From contig JAHDQE010000041.1 of the NCBI GenBank assembly GCA_018433975.1, forward strand, positions 62,001 to 126,000: a stretch of DNA of 64,000 bases, written 5' to 3'. Of this stretch, positions 9,296-18,976 are shown one piece after another. The position numbers were made by a program, and so were the translations under genes. Numbering within the stretch: the stretch's first letter is position 1; every line of letters starts with the position of its first letter. The notes beneath the pieces were generated by a model. It had not been told where the DNA came from and did not search any database. It saw nothing but the letters and a program-made list of their open reading frames with translations. The DNA is from Ornatilinea sp. (lineage in GTDB: Bacteria > Chloroflexota > Anaerolineae > Anaerolineales > Anaerolineaceae).

Positions 9296-10198
9296 ATGCA
9301 AACAAAATCGTCCTGGTTACCTTATCTGTCCCTGTTTGGGGGAATTCTAGCACTCAGCTTTTCTTCTTTGTTTGTGCGTTGGGCGGATGCTCCGGGGGTG
9401 ATGACTTCCTGCTACCGGATGTTATTAGCAACGTTGTTTTTATTTCCCATTTTCTTTCGCAATGTCCGAAAACAGGGTTTTCCATCCGCCCGTCTGTTGA
9501 TTTTTCCCTTTTTGGGCGGCCTGTTTACGACTCTGGACCATGGTTTCTGGAGTACTGCCATCGAACGGACTTTTGTGGCAAACGCGACCCTGCTTAATAA
9601 TATTTCTCCATTGTGGGTTGCACTTGTGGCTGTGTTCCTGTGGAGGGAGCGGCTAAATGGTAAGTTCTGGATCGGCCTGGTATTTACCTTGTGCGGTGCA
9701 GCAATCGTTTTAAGCAGTGATTTCATCAAACATCCGCAGTTTTCAAGCGGGGATATTCTGGCGATCATCTCCAGTGTGTTTTATGCCGGTTACTTTTTGG
9801 TGACACAAAAAGGCCGCGCGAAATTGGATACCATTACCTATATCTGGCTGATGGAGTTGATGAGCGGTTTGATGTTCCTGGGGTATACACAGGCCGTGGG
9901 AATACCGCTGTTCGGTTATTCAAAAATGACGTATCTTACCTTTTTGGGGGCGGCTTTGATCTCTCAGGTGGGTGGATATTTCATGGTCAGCTATGCTCTG
10001 GGACATTTACCGGCTTCGCTGGTATCTCCTACCATGATCGCCCAGCCGGTGTTGACCGCAATTCTGGCCATTCCCCTTGCGGGAGAGCTGCTTTCCATGG
10101 AACAATTATTGGGCGGAACCGCGGTGCTGGGGGGAATTTATTTGGTGAATACCGCTCAAAAGAAGAAAAAGCCGGTTTTATCTCAATCGCTTGAATAG
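9296..10198 (+). CDS. EamA/DMT-family transporter
   Basis: 300 residues with ten predicted membrane helices in two EamA repeats (about 1-140 and 150-290), a positively charged C-terminus, and the family pattern LLNNISPLWVALVAVFLWRE at the end of the first repeat. Family knowledge: these are drug/metabolite or amino-acid exporters, with substrate unknown here. ATG 9296 is preferred over GTG 9293. There is no ribosome site, and the -10 box ends only six bases upstream, so the mRNA is probably leaderless. The gene runs 16 nt into the convergent serine hydrolase gene. Confidence 0.85.
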   Translation: MQTKSSWLPYLSLFGGILALSFSSLFVRWADAPGVMTSCYRMLLATLFLFPIFFRNVRKQGFPSARLLIFPFLGGLFTTLDHGFWSTAIERTFVANATLLNNISPLWVALVAVFLWRERLNGKFWIGLVFTLCGAAIVLSSDFIKHPQFSSGDILAIISSVFYAGYFLVTQKGRAKLDTITYIWLMELMSGLMFLGYTQAVGIPLFGYSKMTYLTFLGAALISQVGGYFMVSYALGHLPASLVSPTMIAQPVLTAILAIPLAGELLSMEQLLGGTAVLGGIYLVNTAQKKKKPVLSQSLE

Positions 10199-11691
10199 AC
10201 GTTGAAGAAGTTGTAAATGGTGGTCGAGAGCTGGGCCATCAAGCGATTCCCATCATCGAAGATCAAATGTTCGGGATGATACATATAGATGGTCAGGGTA
10301 TAGTCTCCGCCAGGCGTGTAAACTATAGCTGCATCGCTCATTGTGTGGAGCAGACCGTCCAATTCTTCAATCCAGCCGTGTTTGTGGGCAATTTGCGTGC
10401 CTTCGGGTAACCCGGCCGTAATCAAGTAGGGCAGGCGGTCTCCGATCAACAACCGGATCATGAACTGACATTCTTCTTGGGTAAGTTGTCCGGGAAAAGT
10501 TTGCGTCAACAATCCGGTTTCATCCTTGGCACAATGATAAACTCCTTCCAGGAGCGTACCCATCTCGCCGGGAGTGGTCTGGTTGTAGACATCCGGAGCT
10601 AAATTGATATCCAGACGCTGGTTTGCCGGTGTTTCGTAACGCCGCAGCAGCGGAGCGCCCAGATAGAAATATCCACCCAAGAACGTGTTTTTTAATCCCA
10701 TGGATTCCAGGTCTTCCGTGACATAAATTGGGCCGTAAATCGGATCAATCACTTCTTCCATGAGCTGGTCCGTATCCGTATTCTTGGAATACATGATCAT
10801 TTGCTGCAGCATGGTTGTAATATACTCCGGGGTGGGGGACTCTGTGCGGCGCAGCACGGAGATCATCACGGGGATTTTAATGGTGCTTGCCGCTGTGAAA
10901 GCGATCTCGGGGGGAATTTCTTCGTTGTTTTGAACCGCGAAGTGCATGGACCGGTTATCCTCCAGATCTTTCAGGTAAATTTCTACAAGCGTGTCCGGTG
11001 AGGACAGGTAGATTTGCTGTTTGAGCAGGATCTGCAAGTTATCCAGTGAGGGGGGCTCGGCAGGCGTTTCGTCTGCCACAAGTTTGGCCGTCCGCTGTGT
11101 GGGGGATTTCAATGCCGGCAGAATCGCTTCTGTGCTTTCCGCGAGATTGATTGCATATCCCGCCTGTCCTTTCTCGAAAATGGTTTGTCCGGCAACCGGC
11201 GTTGCCTCGATAGGAGGCTGGTCGTAGCGGGGCGAAATTTCATTCAGCAAAAATTGGCGGATGCTGTCCTGATTAATTTCGGCAGACAGGGGGACCGATA
11301 CGGCGGCAGATGGGGTGTTAATGTTCCAGAGATAGTTCCAGAAAGCGGCCCCGAATGAGGTTTGAGAGAGCTGTTCAGCTTCCGAGAGCATGGCCTCAAT
11401 ATCCATTTTGAAGCCGAGTGCGATCGGGGAGATCTGCAGGCGGTGGCCCTGATATTGAAGTTCAACGGGCTGGTTGAAGGTTTCAAAAAGCAGATCTCCG
11501 GCCTCTTTTCGATCTAATCCCCCTACAGGTATCTCTGCGATCATGGAACCGGACGGGAAGTATTTTTGTGATTCTTTAAATGCAGATAACTGCAGTAGAG
11601 TCAGTCCAATTGCAGCAATCAGAAGACCGGCTGAAATTAATTTTAAAAGGAGAGGCCGTTCCAGTAGTTTTGACAGAGAAATTTTATCCAT
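10183..11691 (-). CDS. Membrane-anchored serine hydrolase, class A beta-lactamase fold
   Basis: 502 residues. One N-terminal membrane helix (about 14-34) is followed by a beta-rich region of about 180 residues resembling YoaR/VanW-type peptidoglycan-binding repeats. The penicillin-recognising domain starts near residue 235. Its motifs are S269-T-I-K272, S302-K-N304 and K437-H-G439 (in place of KTG). Family knowledge: such exported enzymes act as D,D-carboxypeptidases or beta-lactamases. The second and third motifs are complete, but a class-A Glu166 equivalent was not identified, so wall remodelling is as likely as drug hydrolysis. The ribosome site is weak. Confidence 0.8.
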   Translation of the reverse strand: MDKISLSKLLERPLLLKLISAGLLIAAIGLTLLQLSAFKESQKYFPSGSMIAEIPVGGLDRKEAGDLLFETFNQPVELQYQGHRLQISPIALGFKMDIEAMLSEAEQLSQTSFGAAFWNYLWNINTPSAAVSVPLSAEINQDSIRQFLLNEISPRYDQPPIEATPVAGQTIFEKGQAGYAINLAESTEAILPALKSPTQRTAKLVADETPAEPPSLDNLQILLKQQIYLSSPDTLVEIYLKDLEDNRSMHFAVQNNEEIPPEIAFTAASTIKIPVMISVLRRTESPTPEYITTMLQQMIMYSKNTDTDQLMEEVIDPIYGPIYVTEDLESMGLKNTFLGGYFYLGAPLLRRYETPANQRLDINLAPDVYNQTTPGEMGTLLEGVYHCAKDETGLLTQTFPGQLTQEECQFMIRLLIGDRLPYLITAGLPEGTQIAHKHGWIEELDGLLHTMSDAAIVYTPGGDYTLTIYMYHPEHLIFDDGNRLMAQLSTTIYNFFNVYSSD

Positions 11692-11757
11692 TATCCGTAC
11701 GTTGGATTATTGTACCAAATTGTTCTGTTGTAAGAAGTCGTTGTTGAATGGGCAGGC

Positions 11758-12357
11758 TTATTTCGTTTGAACAACCGGAGATAAATCCCGGGTTTTAAAA
11801 AATTTCTGCCGGATCATTGCGGCCGGAATGATGAAGAACGTGCCAACCAGGACACCCAGTTCTTGGAAAAAGTTGCTCTCCGGGTGAGCAGGCCTTCCGG
11901 TAATGCGGAAAAGAAAAGAATCGAATGTGTTCCCCATCAAGTTACCGATGGTGATCATTCGAATGTTTGCCAGAATCTTGAGGGCGTTATTCTCCCCATA
12001 GGTGCGGAGGATCTTTTCCCAGGCTTTTGGGTCAGGATGTCCTGCGGTTTCTGCGTAATGCTGGGCAAACAGCAATGCGGGGATTTCTTCGTCCGGCGCG
12101 CTGTTCAGGTCCCCGGAGAGCAGGCCCCGGATTTCTTCGATGGGAACTCCTGATTTCAGCGCTGCCTGGGTGTGTCCAAAACTGCAATAGCGGCATCCAT
12201 TGACCTGGGTGACGGCAAGCATAATTCTTTCAGAAAACATGGAATCAATCGAGCTTTCCCCTTCTTGTTTTTTGAGATTGAAAATTGTCTGAAAAGCAGC
12301 GTTGGCGGCGTTCCAGAAACTGTTGATGTTGAAAATTCTTTTTTGAAAAGAGGGCAT
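11758..12357 (-). CDS. Carboxymuconolactone decarboxylase (AhpD-like) family protein
   Basis: 199 residues, all-helical. It carries the CMD/AhpD redox motif Cys-x2-Cys-x3-His in VNGCRYCSFGH, which in AhpD gives peroxidase/disulfide reductase activity. A hydrophobic helix near residues 165-190 is unusual for the family and may be a membrane contact. GGAG eight bases upstream supports the ATG at 12357. It stands alone between minus-strand genes, and the exact role is unknown. Confidence 0.8.
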   Translation of the reverse strand: MPSFQKRIFNINSFWNAANAAFQTIFNLKKQEGESSIDSMFSERIMLAVTQVNGCRYCSFGHTQAALKSGVPIEEIRGLLSGDLNSAPDEEIPALLFAQHYAETAGHPDPKAWEKILRTYGENNALKILANIRMITIGNLMGNTFDSFLFRITGRPAHPESNFFQELGVLVGTFFIIPAAMIRQKFFKTRDLSPVVQTK

Positions 12358-12493
12358 ATGGCACTCCGATGGAATATTATGAAATCATACGATACCATAA
12401 ATCTTTAAAGTTAAATTAAGTTGTTGTAAAAAAGGATGGACGGGAAGGATAATTTTCTAAAGAATTCGCGAGACTGCGGTATTTGGAGGCTGT

Positions 12494-14116
12494 TCACTGT
12501 GGTGCTTCTTGAATGACAACCCGGTTTCGTCCCAAATGTTTTGCCTGATAGAGCGCCTGGTCCGCGGCTTCGTTAACCTCGTTTGCCGTCAAGAAATCCG
12601 GATAAGCAGCGATCCCGCAGCTAAAAGTAACCGTGAATTGTGCGTTGTCCGCGTGGTGGTGGATCTTTGAAAAACCCTCGCGCAGTTCATCCATAATTGG
12701 GGCAATGCATTCTTTTTCCGTGTCGGGGAATATGATAGCAAATTCCTCACCGCCATATCTCCCAATGATATCACTTTGTCGCAAACGTTGGCGAAGGAAT
12801 CTGGCCAGGCTCTTCAACACCTGATCTCCGGTCAAATGTCCATAGGTATCATTGATGTTCTTAAAAAGGTCCAGATCAAGCATTGCGAAAGAAACAACAC
12901 TGTATTTCTTTCGTCCCGCGCGTGCGACCTCATGTTCCAGTTGTTCCTTAATGGATGTGTGGTTATACAGCCCGGTCAACCCATCTTTGACCATCATGGA
13001 TCGCAGCTTCCGGTAGCGAAGGACTCTTGAAGTTACGGAACTGATCAGATGTTCCGGCTTGATGGGTTTTGACAGAAAGTCATCTCCACCAAGGCTCATC
13101 GCGTGAAGCTGTTTATCTTTGTCCGTCTCGGCAGAGAGAAATACAATGGATATGCTGACGAATTTTTCCATTTGCCGAATAACTTTTGCAAGTTCCATCC
13201 CTGTGCATTCCGGCATATACATGTCCAATAGGATCAAATCCGGATTGAATTCATTGAGAATCCGAATGATTTTCAGGGGATCCGTTGTGATGCGGGTTTG
13301 CATCCCGACACTTTCAAGGATTTTTGCATAATAAGCGGCCTGAAACCGAGAATCTTCAACCAATAGAATGCGATAAGGCTGGTCGTTCTGGCAATTAAAA
13401 GACCGGTCTAATGCATCAATAAGGCCTATGGTTTCAAAAGGGTCTGTAAAGTATGCTTCGCCGCCTGCTCGAACCGCCTCCAGGCGGTGGTTAATTTCAT
13501 CTGTGTCCGAGATGAAAAAAAGCGGTATCGCGTCTTGTTGAGAACGCTCTTCCGGTAAATTTTGCTTTAGATTGTCTAGCTCTTCTTTTTGAAAACCGCT
13601 TCCCAAAATAATTACGGTTGGCGGCTCCTGGCGGATATATGGAATGACCTGAGCAATATCGGAAAAAGTTTTGATTCTGTATCCATAATAACCAATTTGA
13701 ATCGCCAGATCTTGCGCCAGTTCGGCATCTTCCTGAATCAGATAAATCAGGCCTGTGGATCGTTCATCCCTGGGGGAATTTTGCGGTACGGTCTCATTCC
13801 TGATCTGATTTGTAGAAGAAATTTTAAGAAGGGTAATGGACTGCTTTAATTCTTCGAATTTTTTGTCCAGTTCGTTTATTTTTGAGGAGCTTAAAGATTT
13901 GGATGGATTGAGCGCTTTTAAGCTCTTTTCGAACATGATTGCAGCTATATTAATCTGAAAGTAGCCGTGAGCCCCCGCTTCCCCGGCAAGTTTATGGAGC
14001 GCACATTGCAACCCTTTAGAAGTTATAGAATTCCAATTCGTTTGTTTTATGTGGTACCAGAGGTCCTGGATGTTCTTGAATTGTTCGGCGATAAAAAGTG
14101 GAGGAGTTTTTTCCAT
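12494..14116 (-). CDS. Hpt-REC-REC-GGDEF diguanylate cyclase
   Basis: 540 residues. The N-terminal helical domain looks like a histidine phosphotransfer module (His41 in ALHKLAGEAGAHGY). A degenerate receiver follows (about 125-240). A canonical receiver (about 250-370) has the phospho-acceptor in LILLDMYMP and a downstream Lys in LSKPI. The GGDEF domain (about 375-540) has intact catalytic GGEEF (455-459) and the inhibitory RxxD site (446-449) exactly five residues upstream. It should make c-di-GMP, be switched by phosphorylation and be feedback-inhibited. The partner kinase is not in the window. Confidence 0.9.
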   Translation of the reverse strand: MEKTPPLFIAEQFKNIQDLWYHIKQTNWNSITSKGLQCALHKLAGEAGAHGYFQINIAAIMFEKSLKALNPSKSLSSSKINELDKKFEELKQSITLLKISSTNQIRNETVPQNSPRDERSTGLIYLIQEDAELAQDLAIQIGYYGYRIKTFSDIAQVIPYIRQEPPTVIILGSGFQKEELDNLKQNLPEERSQQDAIPLFFISDTDEINHRLEAVRAGGEAYFTDPFETIGLIDALDRSFNCQNDQPYRILLVEDSRFQAAYYAKILESVGMQTRITTDPLKIIRILNEFNPDLILLDMYMPECTGMELAKVIRQMEKFVSISIVFLSAETDKDKQLHAMSLGGDDFLSKPIKPEHLISSVTSRVLRYRKLRSMMVKDGLTGLYNHTSIKEQLEHEVARAGRKKYSVVSFAMLDLDLFKNINDTYGHLTGDQVLKSLARFLRQRLRQSDIIGRYGGEEFAIIFPDTEKECIAPIMDELREGFSKIHHHADNAQFTVTFSCGIAAYPDFLTANEVNEAADQALYQAKHLGRNRVVIQEAPQ

Positions 14117-14267
14117 GTTTCTTGCTGGGCTTTCTAACAGAAGAGTATATTTTTTATGCCCAAATGTTTACTGACGCTTTAATTATAATATAGTTTATCC
14201 CATTTGCAGGAATTTTTACATAAGGGCTGCTGAAGATGCCGGGATGAAAAACCTTTATATCCAACGA

Positions 14268-16292
14268 TTAATTACAAAGGTTTTCATTAAGAAAGTCTTT
14301 TACAAGGGGATCATAATCGGAATTGGACAATTCCAGACAAATTTTATCCTTAAAGAGTGGAGCTTCTTGAATGATCGCCAGCAAACTCCGGGTTTCACTG
14401 TCATCCATCCTGTCGGTATGGACATAGCCTTCCAGTACAGGCATCCACTCGGAGTAATCCAATGGACGGTAATCCAGGGCAATGGCTTCGTCTCCCAGAC
14501 GTGCTGCCTCTTCCCAATCCTGTTTTTGTGCTGCCAGAGATGCTTTTTGATAATAGTAGCACCATTCATGTTCCGGCTCCTGGCCAAAGATACTTTGCGG
14601 CAGTTCTCTGGGTGCTGCTTCCGTATCGATTCGATCGATATGCGAGTAAGGAGCTATCAGTTGGATGAGGGGCGGTTCCTGGTCCGACAGGGCGGGTTTG
14701 CTGCTGTCAATGACATGCAGGCAGGATTTTATATTGGGGAAAGAGAGTAGGAGCGTATTCTCAAAATCGCGTTTGACGTCAATGGTGCGCATACTCCGTT
14801 CGGAACCTTCGCCGACGATGACTCTTTGCGCGGTACTTGAATTCAGTACTTCGGACGAGATTTTTAATTCCGGCGAGTCGGGATAATAGACCAACCCAGC
14901 CGGACCCCAAACTTCATAGTCTTCCTCGATTGGGAAGCCACCCGGCAAATCCGCCATCAGCACGGTGCCTTCTTCGAGTTGAGGAGCTCTCCAGGACATT
15001 TGCCACCACATTTCCCGCTGATATTTCCAATAGTCTGCAAAGTAGATATTGTTGTGATAGTGAGTCGTAAGCGCTACTCCAACCAGTACGATAATCACCC
15101 ATGGGAAGGCTTTTTTGCTGACAAACCGGGAGATAAGACCTACCAGCAGCATGCAGCCGCCGATTGCCGCAGGCATGGTGTAGCGGTCCAGACTGCTGCT
15201 GAAGTATGCGTTTCGGTCCGAGAAGATAATGGGCAAAGAAGCTGCGAGCATGGATAACCCTCCGATCCATATTGCGGGCAGATCCCAGTGCGATTTTTCC
15301 GTGTCACCCGGGGCAGAATCAATATTTTGCAGTTTTGTCCAAAAGAAGTAAATCCCGAGAATTAAGGCGCCCAATGCCGCCAGCCCGGCGGACAGAATAA
15401 ATTCCCGCAGCCGGACGTGGACTGTGAATTGATAGAACGGAACAACCCAACCCATGAAAGCAGTTTCGATGAAATCTTTAAAGAGTTCGATGGCAACCCG
15501 GGAAAGCTGGTAGCCAGGAGCCTGGATATACCATTGAAGCATGCCGTCTAAATCGGTAGCAGGCCGGCTGCTCTTGAAAATGACCGCACGCCAGTAGAGG
15601 AAGCCTATAATAATCAGGGCATAAGGAATCCAGCGTTTAAAGACCCGGCTGACACGCTGAGCCACTTTCTCGTTTTCTATCCGAGGCGTCAGATACCAGA
15701 TGACCAGCAAGCGTAAACCCTCTAACCCGATCATGTATTCCATAATCAGGAAAGATAACAGACCAAACAATGCTGCCAATCCGGTAAAGAGATTCTTTTG
15801 CCAGTGCTTCTCAGCGAGGATTGATTTAACCGTGAAAGCAATTGAGAAAATTGCCAGGGCATAATTAATGAGATGGTTCTGGTATTGAATGGCATTGGGT
15901 TGTCGCAAATAGCCGGGATAAATTAAGAATAGGAGAGCAATTGCCAGGGTTTCCAGACGCTGTTTTGGCCAGATCATGCGCAGCATCCAGAACAAGCCCA
16001 GTCCCCCTGCCAACCGGACGACATAACCGGAGAGGTTCCACGGCAAAGCGCTGTCCCCGAAGATGCGGTACAATCCTGAAAACATGTAACCCACAAAGGG
16101 CCGGTCAATGGAATAAATCTCTACAAGTTTTTGTGCTCCTTGAGTGTATCCCGCCCAGATCAAGTTCCAATCATCAAAATAATAACCAAACTTGTAAATC
16201 ATCGGGAGGTAAGCCAGTGCTGAAAGAATCACCAGCAGGACTATGGAAAAGATCGTTTCTTTCTTCAGGTCTGACGGTTTACTTTTATTCAT
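14268..16292 (-). CDS. Large polytopic membrane protein, possible GT-C glycosyltransferase
   Basis: 674 residues. About twelve membrane helices fill residues 15-420, and a soluble domain occupies the last 240. The first outer loop has YYFDDWNL, the acidic pair typically found there in GT-C fold enzymes that use lipid-linked sugars. This is suggestive only, because the rest of the sequence shows no assignable family motif. It is probably an envelope or glycan protein. It shares no operon with its neighbours. Confidence 0.55.
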   Translation of the reverse strand: MNKSKPSDLKKETIFSIVLLVILSALAYLPMIYKFGYYFDDWNLIWAGYTQGAQKLVEIYSIDRPFVGYMFSGLYRIFGDSALPWNLSGYVVRLAGGLGLFWMLRMIWPKQRLETLAIALLFLIYPGYLRQPNAIQYQNHLINYALAIFSIAFTVKSILAEKHWQKNLFTGLAALFGLLSFLIMEYMIGLEGLRLLVIWYLTPRIENEKVAQRVSRVFKRWIPYALIIIGFLYWRAVIFKSSRPATDLDGMLQWYIQAPGYQLSRVAIELFKDFIETAFMGWVVPFYQFTVHVRLREFILSAGLAALGALILGIYFFWTKLQNIDSAPGDTEKSHWDLPAIWIGGLSMLAASLPIIFSDRNAYFSSSLDRYTMPAAIGGCMLLVGLISRFVSKKAFPWVIIVLVGVALTTHYHNNIYFADYWKYQREMWWQMSWRAPQLEEGTVLMADLPGGFPIEEDYEVWGPAGLVYYPDSPELKISSEVLNSSTAQRVIVGEGSERSMRTIDVKRDFENTLLLSFPNIKSCLHVIDSSKPALSDQEPPLIQLIAPYSHIDRIDTEAAPRELPQSIFGQEPEHEWCYYYQKASLAAQKQDWEEAARLGDEAIALDYRPLDYSEWMPVLEGYVHTDRMDDSETRSLLAIIQEAPLFKDKICLELSNSDYDPLVKDFLNENLCN

Positions 16293-16490
16293 GGATTGCT
16301 CTTGTTCTCGGATTTACCCTGCGAAATGTGCAGGAGAAATTTCAGGGTTATCTGGTCTGTTTTTGACAGGGATTAATTTTACCGCAGGTTTTGGTCCGCT
16401 GTTTGAATTTGTTGTTGTGGGGGAAAGATGATCCGTTTTTTGTTGTTGGAATTTTGGTTTCCTATTTTTTAAATTGCTGTCGGAATTTGC

Positions 16491-16519
16491 TTGACTTTGT
16501 GTGGAATTTGTGTAAAAAT
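16491..16519 (+). promoter_or_regulatory. Promoter directly in front of a terminator hairpin
   Basis: TTGACT at 16491-16496 is followed after 16-17 nt by a -10-like TAAAAAT. Expected start is near 16526, inside the hairpin described next. Confidence 0.4.
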
Positions 16520-16520
16520 A

Positions 16521-16572
16521 GGCTAACTCGTTTATTGGGTGCCCCCCTCACCCAGTAAACGAGCCTTTTTTT
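16521..16572 (+). terminator. Strong terminator-like hairpin with no gene upstream
   Basis: Arms 16521-16541 and 16549-16565 pair over about 16 bp with a small bulge and a C-rich loop, followed by seven T. No plus-strand gene lies before it, so it may end a very short RNA or insulate the AOR gene. Confidence 0.6.
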
Positions 16573-16697
16573 GTAAAGTCTCTGAATCAGTGCGGATGAT
16601 GCTCGGATATTGGCTAGAATAGATGCATTTTATGCCGGATGGCTAAAAGCAATTTGCCACTTATCCATTCCCGGATGTTACAATAAAATCGAAAATT

Positions 16698-18608
16698 ATG
16701 TCAGAGAACTCTTTAACGCAGAAAATTATCGGAACGACCAACAGAGCTCTGGAAATCAATCTTTCAGATCGTTCGATCCGTCATTTTAGTATTGATTGGG
16801 AAGACCGCCGTAAGTATCTTGGGGGAAAAGGTCTGGGCTTGAAATATCTTTTTGACCGAATGATCCCCGGGGCAGACCCTTTTGGAGAAGAGAATATCCT
16901 TGCGTTTATGATGGGGGTGTTGCTGGGCGGCGGAGGTCCCAGTACAGGACGATTTGCAGCGATTACCAAGTCGCCGTTAACCGGCATTATCGCTTCCTCA
17001 TCGTGCGGCGGCCCGTTCGGTATGGCATTTAAGACGGCCGGGTATGACGCTTTGTTGATCACCGGGAAAGCAGAGAGACCCGTTTATCTGGAAATCCGTG
17101 CGGGTCAGGTTGAGATAAGGGACGCAGATCATTTATGGGGGCTGGATACGGAGCAAACTCAGCAAGAATTGGGGTTAGAAAGGCTGGATGGGGCGTTGGT
17201 GATTGGTCCGGCAGGGGAGCACCGAGTGCTGTATGCAAATATTGCTTCCGGCCACCGGTTCCTGGGGAGGGGGGGATTGGGCGCTGTAATGGGTTCCAAG
17301 AACCTGAAGGCTGTTGCTGCACGCGGGGGAACTTATAAAATTGTCCCCTTTGATCCCGACGGTTTTCAGAAAGTGAGGAAAAAGGCGAACAAAAATATTC
17401 GTAATAACTTTTTCACGGACCGGCAATACCGAAATTTTGGAACCAATTCAAATGTACGCTATTGCAATCAGACCGGGATTTTGCCGGTGAGGAACTACAC
17501 CAGCGGCAGTGACCCGCGAGCCGAAAATATTTCCGGTCAATCATTTCGGGAACAGTATGATATCAAACCGGCGGGTTGTAAACCCTGCACAATTTCCTGC
17601 GGACACAAAGGCCTTTTTGAGAATGGCATCTATTCGGTTCCCGAATATGAGACGGTCGGGCTGTTTGGCTCCAATCTTGAAATCTTTGATCCTGAGGAAA
17701 TTACCGCATGGAACGATCAATGCGGACGATTGGGAATGGATACGATTTCCTGTGCCTCAACGATTGCTTATTGGATTGAGGCGGGGAACAAAGGGTATAT
17801 CCAGACAGATTTGAAGTTCGGGTCTGCCAGAGGGGTTTCAGATCTTTTGGAGGACATCGCATACCGGAGAGGTGCCGGGGACGAACTTGCGAACGGCTCG
17901 CGCTGGTTGTCCCAAAAATATGGGGGAGAGGAGTTCGCGATGCAGGTAAAAGGACTTGAGATGGCTGCTTATGACCCACGGGGTTCGTGGGGGCAGGGCT
18001 TGGCGTATGCTGTTGCTAATCGGGGGGGCTGTCATCTTTCGGCAACGCTGTTCCCATTAGAGAATTTCTTTGGATTCCTCAACCCATATTCTACCCGGGC
18101 AAAACCGGAGTTTGTTAAATTTTTTGAGGACCTGTACGCTGCGATTAACTCGCTGCATACCTGCCTCTTCACTACTTTTGCATACGTTCTGGAAGATCCC
18201 CTTGTTAAACTGGTGCCTAAACCGCTGCTGGCTTTTGTTATGCAGTATTTCCCGAAGATTGCAGTCCGTGTGATGAATATTGGCGCCTATCCCCGATTGT
18301 TGGAGACGGCGGTGGGGATCAAACTGACCCAGGGTGAACTCTTGAAGGTAGGGGAAAGAATCCATGTTTTAGAGCGTTACATGAATACACGCGAGGGCGT
18401 AACCCGGCTGGATGATACCCTCCCGGGGCGTTTCCTGCACGAAGCCAGAGGAGATGACCCTGAAGGACGGGTGGTTCCTCTGGAGGCCATGCTGGATAAA
18501 TATTACCAGCTGCGGGGGTTTGACCGGAATGGAATTCCAACGCCTCAAACATTGAAAAAGCTGGGGATTCCTGTTCAAAATGATATAACCCCGAAAGAGA
18601 TTGGATAA
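16698..18608 (+). CDS. Aldehyde:ferredoxin oxidoreductase family protein (tungsto/molybdo-pterin enzyme)
   Basis: 636 residues, normal for AOR. Domain 1 (about 10-215) has the pterin-binding glycine-rich stretch LGGKGLGLKYLF and GPSTGRFA. The 4Fe-4S ligands are C294-x2-C297-x3-C301 (GCKPCTISCGH), with the fourth Cys probably in NSLHTCLFTTF. Family knowledge: the enzyme oxidises aldehydes to acids using ferredoxin and a bis-pterin tungsten or molybdenum centre, in anaerobes. The protein is a divergent member, with SCASTIAYW in place of the usual DTISTG... stretch, so the substrate is open. It has no ribosome site; a TAAAAT box ends eight bases before the ATG. Confidence 0.88.
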   Translation: MSENSLTQKIIGTTNRALEINLSDRSIRHFSIDWEDRRKYLGGKGLGLKYLFDRMIPGADPFGEENILAFMMGVLLGGGGPSTGRFAAITKSPLTGIIASSSCGGPFGMAFKTAGYDALLITGKAERPVYLEIRAGQVEIRDADHLWGLDTEQTQQELGLERLDGALVIGPAGEHRVLYANIASGHRFLGRGGLGAVMGSKNLKAVAARGGTYKIVPFDPDGFQKVRKKANKNIRNNFFTDRQYRNFGTNSNVRYCNQTGILPVRNYTSGSDPRAENISGQSFREQYDIKPAGCKPCTISCGHKGLFENGIYSVPEYETVGLFGSNLEIFDPEEITAWNDQCGRLGMDTISCASTIAYWIEAGNKGYIQTDLKFGSARGVSDLLEDIAYRRGAGDELANGSRWLSQKYGGEEFAMQVKGLEMAAYDPRGSWGQGLAYAVANRGGCHLSATLFPLENFFGFLNPYSTRAKPEFVKFFEDLYAAINSLHTCLFTTFAYVLEDPLVKLVPKPLLAFVMQYFPKIAVRVMNIGAYPRLLETAVGIKLTQGELLKVGERIHVLERYMNTREGVTRLDDTLPGRFLHEARGDDPEGRVVPLEAMLDKYYQLRGFDRNGIPTPQTLKKLGIPVQNDITPKEIG

Positions 18609-18976
18609 ATTTTAAGAATCCAACCGGATATAAAAAAGCCTTTCGATACATGGATCTGCCGAAAAACGGAGGGCGTTTGTGGGTTTCCTCACTCCTTTTT
18701 TTTGTGAAATTGTTGAAAGACTACTGTTTGGGAAGCACTGGCCTGATTTGGGCCTGTGGTGAAACGACCTCCTGCTCAGAATTGCAACAAAATTTAAGAA
18801 GCCATTTTTTTGTTGTATAACGTCCATATGTTGACTTTTCTTTTAGGCTATGATATTTTTACAACGATACAATATTTTCCCCTGATTTGACACAGATTTA
18901 GTCGAGTGAAGTTTTCTTAAATCTGGTTCACCGTGCTTTGATTTAAAATCTGTGTTGAAGATCTTTTGGAGGATCA
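18609..18976. other. 368-bp intergenic region
   Basis: No coding sequence is supported. A TTGACT...TATTTT pair with a 17-nt spacer near 18832-18860 is a possible promoter for the MetE-like gene. No clear terminator for the AOR gene was seen. Confidence 0.4.

Larger units (their letters stand above)
16293..16697. other. 405-bp region between divergent genes; short promoter-hairpin unit inside
   Basis: No supported coding sequence. It holds the probable promoter of the minus gene, the promoter-plus-terminator unit at 16491-16572, and the AOR promoter. The rest shows no recognisable feature. Confidence 0.6.
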
